Positions 56,363 to 64,000 of a stretch of DNA of 64,000 nt are shown one piece after another. The position numbers and the translations under genes were made by a program. The stretch's first letter is position 1; each line of letters begins with the position of its first letter. Source of the stretch: Sabethes cyaneus (Eukaryota; Arthropoda; Insecta; Diptera; Culicidae); NCBI RefSeq assembly GCF_943734655.1, contig NC_071355.1:33815464-33879463 (forward strand), given 5' to 3'. The notes below the pieces were generated by a model. It saw only the letters and a list, made by a program, of their open reading frames with translations. It was not told the origin of the DNA and ran no database searches.

Positions 56363-58350
56363 CAAAATAAAAGCTCAACACTGTAATTCTTGATAAAGTA
56401 TGTCAAGTACCTCATCAAAGTTTTGTGCTGCAATGTTATTTGCAATTTACCGCATCAGTCTTTTATGATATTTTTGTTTCGAATTTTGTAAATAAATTGT
56501 CATTCGATGGTTTATATTTTGTACTTAGTTGAACAGAAAGTGTGAAACACGAACCAATAACCTGATTACTGTACAGCCTGCAAAGCCTTTACTATGTAAA
56601 TGTATATATTCGGTTATGAGTTGATCTGATATTGGCACAAATCCCCTCTCGTCTCTTGTCGGCGCCATCAGTCAATGGTGGCAAAAGTCAATATTACCCA
56701 TTCTCACCGCATAATGGATTACGAGTAAAAGGAAAGCGGAAACGCCAGCAGCACCGATGTAAATGGTTTTGGTTTTCTGACTTCGCATTTCAATGTGCTT
56801 TTGAGCACAGCATGCCATCATATTCGTACAACATACAAGCATTCAAAGGCTCCAGGGAGTGATTTCGTATTCCTCTGGCGGCAGCAACAGAATGCCCAAA
56901 ACTGAAACCCCCTCCTCCTGCCATAGCATGTTCTTACCGCAACACCACCGCATTCTTCGAACATAGCCCCAGGGAAGGGCACAAAGCGAAAGATGTTGAA
57001 CGTTGATGATGATGTATGTGTTTCACATGTCGATACATGATTCCCAGCCGTTGTCCCTTCTTCCTTCCGTCTAATGAAAATGCAAAGAAAAGCCTGTCAG
57101 CATAATATTGGCCTGTATCACTGCCATCATGGCACAACAGACAAACAAGCCAAAAGCTCAAGGAATGTAATTTTCCCTATTTTCCATTTCTATATTCAAT
57201 GGTGAAAAGAAAAATTGATCCCTCTTTTTGTGCGATAAAAAAAAGAGATTTCACTCTTTTCACATTTACTGACAGAGAAGATGGAAGCGGCTCTAGTTTC
57301 ATTTGATTACCGAAAAATGTTCGACAACCGTTCCGTCCAATTAACTGCAAATTTATCACAGAAGGCAGTTTCCGCAACCGAACCGGTCAGCCGCCGGAGA
57401 TGAATATAAAAAGAATCGCACTCAAACCGGAGCGGAGTTGTTGAAATTAATGAAGCGAATTTAAACGGTCCGTCCCGGGACGGTCGACCGGTCGGTCGGT
57501 GGTGGTTGACCACAGCTCGATCCATCCCGGTCTTTGGGATTAGTCGCACTCGCAGTGCGTAGGTACCTGCGCCGGCGAGGCGACCAAAAATACGTGTAAT
57601 CCGTCTCCAAAAAGGGTAAGATTGATGAGCGGCAACGGATTCGACAACTTGAGCCTTGCGTTGGATGCTGGGCGTCGGACAAAGAGCCTTAATGAGTGTT
57701 TTCTGTTTTTACGCTCTAAAAATATTAAGAACTAAACCATTATTTTCAAAAGTCTAAATGTAATCACAAACTTTTGATCGCTAGAATTGTATATTTATTC
57801 CAATTTGAAAGACGTTTTACTTGTAGCGTCCTTCGTTTTGCCAAAATAGATCAGAAAGGGAGAGAAAATTTGCTTTCGCCTACCTACCTCCTTAAGCTAC
57901 CTAATCTCTAAATCCTTTATCGCCCGTCAGCCACTAAACAGTGTGAACTGAACAAGTATGAAAATTAACTTTTTCAGCTCGTTTATGATCCGACCCTTTG
58001 TTCTGAGTTTTTTTTGCCTTGTCAAGTGATGTGTTACATCAGAAGAAAAAGACTAGAATGGCAAGTGCCTTGGGAAAACCCACGATTTGAACCATTCATT
58101 GGCTCGAATGTCCTACGGCTATACGATGGGGCGTTTACCAAAGCACTTGAGATAACTTTACTTGTAAGTGAAGGTGTAAAAACGTTTGTACTAGCAGGTC
58201 ATAAAACAGGTAGCTAAAATCGGTTAAATCCTTTGGTGTGCTCCCTACCCATCGGCAGAGGAATGTTACGTGAAAAAAGATCAGTTTGTGTTGAACATTT
58301 AAGTAGAGCGGATCATTTTTGTTACGAGAGGTATTTCAAAGTGAGCAGTG
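56363..58350. other. Upstream region of the Gd-like protease; no other gene seen
   Basis: Mostly unique DNA with a GC-richer stretch near 57.35-57.65 kb. No coding exon is recognised. Close to the protease start, TCAGTT at 58281 could serve as an arthropod initiator about 70 bases before the ATG, but no TATA box precedes it. Confidence 0.4.
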
Positions 58351-59900
58351 ATGTTTCAAAATTGGTTAAAATTCATATTAGTAGTGTTAGTTATGTTGAG
58401 TGATTCGGATTCGTATCCTCAGTCACCATGTCCAAAAATTTTCGCTTATCGGATGGATCGAAGAACGGGCGTAATCTTTGGGTTTATGGCAATCAAAAAC
58501 CTTGAGCGGACACAGATGATGAAACTTAACGTTAGTCTGGCAATCGAAATGGATTTAAAAACAGTAAGTAATTGTTAAAATTTACATTCATGTGAACAAC
58601 AATTTAATTGTCTTACTCACATATGCAGAATAATTACGGATCAATAATGCTCCTGCAGTCTCGTGAAGCTGCCTTCAACGACATCGCTCGTGGCGCGCCT
58701 GTCAAATATCGAATAAACTTTCCAACGCAATCTATTTTGCCAGCTGTTAAATCAATCCTGCTAAACGGTCAAATCATTTGCAGCAGTTTAATTACTCCGA
58801 CTCCAACTACAACAATTATAAACTGGGAACACACCTGGTATGGTCAGCTACCGGGCCGAATTGTGCCACATATCAATGGAGTTCAAATGTATGAAACCAT
58901 CGCTCGGCAAATCTATAAACTAGAGTCAAAGCCAGTACAATCTGTATTGGATGACCCTATCGCATTGCGCATTGACACCGGATCAACGAGTACGTCGCGT
59001 TTCTTGCGAAGTACTGTTGCCCCTCCATCGAGCACAAATCTGTAAGCCAAAAGTTGCAAACACTTTTCCATGGTGGTACGTTAAATAATATCAAATTTTT
59101 CCATCATCAACAGCGAATGTGGTAAGCCAACTCTTTACTTCCAAAACCATCTGTCCCTGAAGGGCGATCTGGTAAGCGAAGGTCAATTTCCGTGGATAGT
59201 TCCGCTGTTCGATCGGGAACGGCCGCGGAGCCCGCGCTACATCTGCGGTAGCACCATTATCACGAAAGGGCATCTTCTAACGGCGGCACACTGCGTGCAC
59301 GAGCTAGATGAACCGATACCGGCCGATCGCCTACTGGCGATCCCCGGCATGTACAATATAGACAATTTCCTAGACAAAAATGCCGTCCTTGCCGATGTTG
59401 CCGAAGTAATCCCACATGAGGACTACATTTTTGACGATGACTTGAACGATGCGGACATTGCAGTGTTACGCTTGCAGAAGGTGCTGGATTTTTCCGATCA
59501 CATCGTTCCGATTTGCCTCTGGCCGGGTGATAATAACCTGAGGAAGATTGTCGGCAGCGAGGGTTACGTTGCCGGTTGGGGTGACACGGAGGACGGTGCC
59601 TCTCAGGTGCCAACCTACATTCACACGGCCATCGTGAATCGGGAGCAGTGCAACCGGAACTGGGATCGACAGTATCGTGCCAGTACGCGGGTCTTCTGTG
59701 GCGACGGACAAGGTGCCGTTCCTTGCAATGGCGATTCCGGTAGTGGACTGGTGCTGAAGCGGGGTACGCAGTACTATCTACGGGGTGTGGTATCGAGAGG
59801 GCGAACCGATCCCAACACGCTCAAATGTGATGCCAGCAAGTATGTAATCTATACCGATGTAGCGCCGTTTCGGTTTTGGTTGCGAACCGTTGCGAGGTAG
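58351..59900 (+). CDS. Gastrulation-defective (Gd)-like secreted serine protease, 3 exons
   Basis: Exons 58351-58563, 58629-59041 and 59114-59900 (introns GTAAGT...GCAG, 65 bp, and GTAAGC...ACAG, 72 bp) join in frame to 470 codons. Residues 1-21 form a signal peptide (hydrophobic LKFILVVLVML). Residues about 26-122 match the Gd N-terminal domain: CPKIFAY, GVIFGF, LLQSREAAFNDIARG, FPTQSILP, NGQIIC. A Ser/Thr/Pro-containing linker follows. The S1 domain (about 229-470) has TAAHC (His268), DADIAVL (Asp323) and GDSGSG (Ser417), so the triad is complete. The usual IVGG start is replaced by LVSEGQFPW, and the two residues before Cys413 are Val-Pro where trypsins have Asp-Ser, so specificity is unlikely to be trypsin-like. 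In Drosophila, Gd acts in the extracellular dorsoventral protease cascade; the role here is inferred. The ATG is chosen over an in-frame GTG one codon upstream. Confidence 0.93.
58564..58628 (+). other. Intron 1 of the Gd-like gene (phase 0)
   Basis: GTAAGT donor after the codon for Thr71, acceptor ATATGCAG before Asn72. Retaining it would add a stop after three codons. Confidence 0.88.
59042..59113 (+). other. Intron 2 of the Gd-like gene (phase 2)
   Basis: GTAAGC donor, acceptor ATCAACAG. Splicing joins CT to C to make Leu209 and avoids a TAA that directly follows the donor G, leading into ECGKPTLYF of the protease part. Confidence 0.88.
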
Positions 59901-60098
59901 AGCACAAGCAGAAAGATGCGAATGGTCTCATTAATGTAACTGTAAATAGTATTTTTTAAGCTATATTTTAATTTAAGTTTTACCTTGCTTTTCCAAATAT
60001 GGTAACATAACTAATTAAATAATTAGTATGTCTATTGATCGATTCTGTCAAATACTACTATCAAATAATATTATTCAAAACTAAGACACCTGTATGAA

Positions 60099-60104
60099 AA
60101 TAAA
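60099..60104 (+). promoter_or_regulatory. Candidate polyadenylation signal
   Basis: AATAAA about 200 bases after the Gd-like stop codon, followed by T-rich sequence. Other A/T-rich variants lie nearer the stop, so usage is uncertain. Confidence 0.4.
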
Positions 60105-60214
60105 AATTTATTCTTTTCATGTTTATTTTCCCTTTTTGTCTCTTTCCTCAAGTTGTTATTCGTTTACAAGACTCGCTTTTCTATACTTCTACTTCCACTG
60201 TTTACCAAGTTGGA

Positions 60215-60620
60215 TTTGAATCGGGCTGTAATTTGGCAGTTTGGTTAAAGAAAATAGAGAAAACAAAAACAAAAATAGAAATAAAAATAATAGAGCGACA
60301 TTTGAATTAAAAAAAATGCGAGATATGAAAAAGATCGAGACGCAGAAAGATCAAATATAAAAAGGTAGAAAGGAAGAGAGAGAACGATAGAAAGACTGTT
60401 AGACCGCGAACAGAAAAACAAAAAGAGAGAATGTCAGGAAAGCAAATAAACAAGATGAAAGATAGTAAAGATAGTAAGAAAGGCGATAGGACGAAACGGA
60501 ATGACACAATGACAAACTGGAAGTGGAAAATATACAGTAACAAGAACAGAAGAAAACGGAGAGCAGAAAATACAGAAATTGAGCGATCACTTAAAACAGG
60601 TGTTTATTGGATACTTATTT
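60215..60620 (+). repeat. Purine tract
   Basis: A/G-rich irregular sequence (AGAAAATAGAGAAAACAAAA, GAAAGGCGATAGGACGAAAC) like the other tracts, here with the purine strand on plus. It begins about 300 bases downstream of the protease gene. No period. Confidence 0.65.
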
Positions 60621-61320
60621 TTAGAAGTTTAGTTTAAAGAAAGAAACACACTTCAAAACATTCAAGGTTAGTATTGGGATGGTTCGAACATATTTGCAGT
60701 CCAAAAATTTGTAATAAAAAAGTGATTTTTTAAGAAGGAACGATAAAGCTTCTCATTATGATTACGAGAGCGTGTTTTTTTCTTTTTTTAAAAGATGCAG
60801 TGCATTAAAAAACTAAAAAACAAAAATCAACTACAACTTCTACCTTGACATTAGAAATCTTCCTTGAAATAATGGAAAAAGTCAGAGGGGTTGTGTACAA
60901 GACACGACCACATATATAGGTAACGCAGGACTACGTAAGTCTCTTTGTAGTGATAGTAGCCTGTATTCATGCTTGTAATCATTCGATTCTTCATGTATAC
61001 ATGCTATATGCAACATATATACATGCTACATGCGTTGTATGTAACATTTATCAAAGTAGTAACATTGCATACGTTCAATTCTCAAAAGATTGTGCATTTG
61101 AAAACAATTTAACAAAATCAAGAACACAAACTATTACTTTCCTGCTACGTTACTGAAATTAAAGATTATTTTTATTATTAATGGTTTCCACGTTGAAAGG
61201 ATTTTACCAATTTAATCCTATTTTATCAACAGCACATCTTTTCACACTTGTAATGAAACGGCAAGCATGCGTATTCATACAGTCATATCATAACCGAACA
61301 CTACAGCTGTAGCACATTTT
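60621..61320. other. No gene seen
   Basis: AT-rich sequence. Contains GCAGGACTACGTAAG at 60925-60939, a partial copy of a recurrent motif, and ATACATGC-type repeats near 60985-61035. Confidence 0.4.
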
Positions 61321-61323
61321 TCC

Positions 61324-61700
61324 AACACAGATATCAAATTCGCCTAGGTTTAATCGTCACGCAGTAAAGAATTTGCGATCTGTTGGGACAACGAACTTGT
61401 GTCATTTTTTCTGGCCCACTTCCCTAACACAGACATCAAATTAGACTAGGTTTAATCGCGTTCGTAAGAAATCTGTTGGCACGAGAGGGCTTTGTCACTC
61501 TCTCTGGCGTACTTCCCAAGCAAGGACATCAAAATGGTCTAGGTTGAACCGCGGTGTTAAGAAATCTTGTTGAAATGAGGATACTTGGTTACTTGTTTTG
61601 GCTTACTTCCCAAGCACAGATATCAAATTGGTATCGGCTTAGATCATCGCAAAGAATCTTCCAACCAATCACGAAGCGAGAATTCTGGTAAACATAGGTT
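61324..61700. repeat. Diverged tandem repeat, four units of about 92-102 bp
   Basis: AACACAGATATCAAATT or a variant recurs at 61324, 61426, 61518 and 61612. Each is followed by CTAGGTTTAATCG-like sequence and later GTAAAGAAT/GTAAGAAATC. The units are about 70% alike by eye. Confidence 0.7.
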
Positions 61701-61814
61701 CATTATTTTCAATTTTTCAATAGTTCAACATTAAGAATTCATACTTTTCTTCATTTGGGTCAATTCTTAGAAGATTTTCCGGTCGATTGGAGTCAGAATA
61801 TTGAAAATCGATCG

Positions 61815-61935
61815 GAAAACCGCTGAGCTATTAGCGCTCAAAACCTTTCATTTTTCGTGACGCTCGCATTTTTCGATTTTTTGGAATGACACACTATCTC
61901 AAAACTTGCCGTAAGACGTAGTCCTACGTCAAAAA
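61815..61935 (-). repeat. Dispersed repeat family D, copy 2
   Basis: The reverse complement reads TTTGACGTAGGACTACGTCT, TGTCATTCCAAAAAATCG, AATGCGAGCGTCACG, AAAAATGAAAGG and GAGCGCTAATAGCTC, matching 29636-29762 block for block. It continues past the point where copy 1 is cut by a Helitron. Confidence 0.82.
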
Positions 61936-64000
61936 TGTGTTTCTGGGAACAATGATAACTTTTTTACACTTGCAACTCTGGTTTGACATCCGATCGTTTT
62001 GACAGTTGCAGCCTTGTCTGCTGGCTGTTTGTTCGTAAGGAAGTGAAACGTTTGAACCAGGTTTGTACTATTTATCTGATAAAAATTCTGATTCGACCGA
62101 TGTATTCCAATACACCGATTCACGGTGCTAGACCGGTTGCGGAAATTTAGTCCAAATCTAGTTGTGCTAAGACTGGCTAAAAGATGTCAAACGGATGACC
62201 GACAAAAACCGTTTTCGAAGATTCTTATATTTTACACTAATTATTCGGTAATGACCCGGCTGGACCTAAAAACAGCAGTTTTGTGTTTAACACCAATTTT
62301 AAACAATCGCAAACGTACCTCGTACTTACGTACCTCGAAATGGATTTCACCAATGAAAAGTTTTTTGATTTCAAATGATATCGGCATTGGATGTTAGATA
62401 TGAAAACTGCACCGATGTAACCATGCTCTTTTAGCATATGAATTTTTAGAAATCGAAAAAAAAAAACAACTCTGAGAAAGTTCAGTTCCCGATTGGATTT
62501 TTTCACAATGCAAACCATTTCCTGACTTGGAAATTTGCACACTATCGCATAAACGTAAAGGTAAACAAATAGTTTTCCGTGACATTTCAAGGCAAACTAT
62601 GGTTTATTTTTATAATGCGTGTTGTCTAGACACTGCTTGACATATCCGTGAACAACTATAGTTTGTCTATATAAGGTTGCCCAAATGTTTTATTTTTGAT
62701 CAAAATTTTACAAAACAAAAAAAAAAGGTTTTTAGCGGAAATAGGCTAAAAATATAAAATTGAATACCAAAATAGGTGTTCCTAGCCCAAACCTCATCGA
62801 TTCAAGCTTAAAACGAGATAGTGCTTTAGGACCCAATTTACTTGTTTATCGAGAACTCGAAGCTAATTTTTATAAGTAAATGGAGAAAAGTGTTACAAAT
62901 ATCGTAAAATTAGTTTAGATATTAGAGTTTATTTCTAATTCCCGTCGTAGTAAGTAAAACCATCCTAATTTTCATCATTTGTTGGATGGATTTAATGAAT
63001 ATTCTAAAAGTTCTTCTTCTGGTTTGACTAAAACACATTTACTTTCCGATCCGTGAACTTTGAAATCACTGAAAAGCGATTATTAAAGTATATTATTGAA
63101 ATTAAAATCCGTCCATCAAAATTTTTCATCGCCCGAACTAAAAATCACAACAATGTTTACGATGCTAACGCGCATGTATTTGTGTAGGACGGCATGACAA
63201 ATATTATTCTGCAAAATTTCTGCAGGTCAGGCAAGTTTTCTTGGCTGAAGAATAACGACAATGATGCCTTGTGTGAGTTATTTTCATTTCTGAATGACGG
63301 AAATTGAAACGATTAGTCGACATTTTCTTCTTCGTCGCACTAAAAAACGTAGGAAATTTTTCTGGTAGGACTTCTGTAAAGATAAAGAGCATTTAAATAG
63401 ATCTCAGCTCACTAAGGGAATAACTAGTTTTGCATTGTGTGTCATAAAAATGCTGATATTTTTAATAATTTGTGTTGGATAGGACAGGAATAGACAATTA
63501 TGACGAAGCAGCAACATACCCTACATGATTAATTAGATGACACTTACATTTGGTCTTTTACTGATATTTTCTGGATTGCTTTTGCGTCTGTGCGAGTCGA
63601 TGGTTGAATAGGAAAAAAGAAAATATTTTTTATGCGGAAGTGACAGACATCTACTGTTAATAACTGGCATTTGGTCTGTGGAAAAATGTGTCTGAACGAA
63701 TATATTAGCTGCGCACGATCGCTTGACAGTGGTGCCGTTGGCCACGAAATGAAACTTAAGGTCTTCTAGTGGAATAGTATTACTCTCTTTTGGCCTTTCA
63801 TTAGATTCTCTGATATCCAGAACCACAGATGTGCCGAATTTGGGGCATATTTAGGCACGTACCTCACCTTCTTTGTAAAGTTTACTGTAAAGCTATACAG
63901 TTGGATTTCGAATTTGGCAACAAATGCGTGTCGCCTATGCTACCAAAATCGAGACCCTTTTTTGATATAAAAAAAATTTAATGTAAGCATTGAAAATTGA
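61936..64000. other. No gene recognised
   Basis: About 2 kb of AT-rich DNA. Open frames up to 117 codons (62237-62590 minus) show no domain, signal or splice pattern. Confidence 0.45.

Overview
The window reads as gene-poor, repeat-rich nuclear DNA of a dipteran insect, most probably a mosquito. The evidence is one spliced serine protease of the gastrulation-defective (Gd) type with 65- and 72-bp introns, and non-LTR retrotransposon relics of the LOA/Lian, RTE, Jockey and Jockey/CR1 types that are typical of mosquitoes. Species was not determined. No bacterial operon, CRISPR array or intact viral gene was seen.

Layout. 1-3403 is an uninterrupted (GGAT)n array that runs off the left edge. 3.4-13 kb is mostly unique DNA with a TIR element, a dispersed repeat, an exact 128-bp tandem duplication and a tRNA-headed SINE. 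13-18.5 kb is a nest: a Tc1/mariner transposase gene (minus strand) is split by a retroposed copy that is itself split by a TA-inserted DNA element, and again by a GGGCGTAGC-ended element holding an RTE relic, a MITE and a SINE pair. 19.3-20.2 kb has a near-perfect 102-bp-arm palindrome with hammerhead-like motifs, and a MITE. 22-23.4 kb is a pyrimidine tract. 26.6-28.2 kb is a deleted LOA copy. 28.9-29.5 kb is a (CTCTA)n array. 29.6-35.4 kb holds Helitron, Penelope-like, MITE and LINE pieces and a (CA)n array. 38.7-44.1 kb holds three LINE relics around a 1.25-kb heptamer array. 44.4-48.2 kb is a second nest. 51.5-56.4 kb holds a MITE and a 3.3-kb LOA copy lying inside a pyrimidine tract.

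The only gene supported as a working host gene is at 58351-59900 (plus): three exons, 470 residues, signal peptide, Gd N-terminal domain, and an S1 protease domain with a complete His-Asp-Ser triad. Everything else that codes is transposon debris.

The most interesting observations are: (1) two short fold-back elements (253 and 194 bp) with exact target-site duplications, hammerhead-like cores and similar 3' ends, apparently miniature Penelope-like elements; (2) a 3'-end block of about 65 nt shared by LOA LINE copies and a tRNA-headed SINE family; (3) two insertion nests whose order can be read from target duplications and a paralogous empty site; (4) a class of long strand-asymmetric purine tracts, one grown into a near-perfect heptamer array and two sharing the same flanking end sequence.
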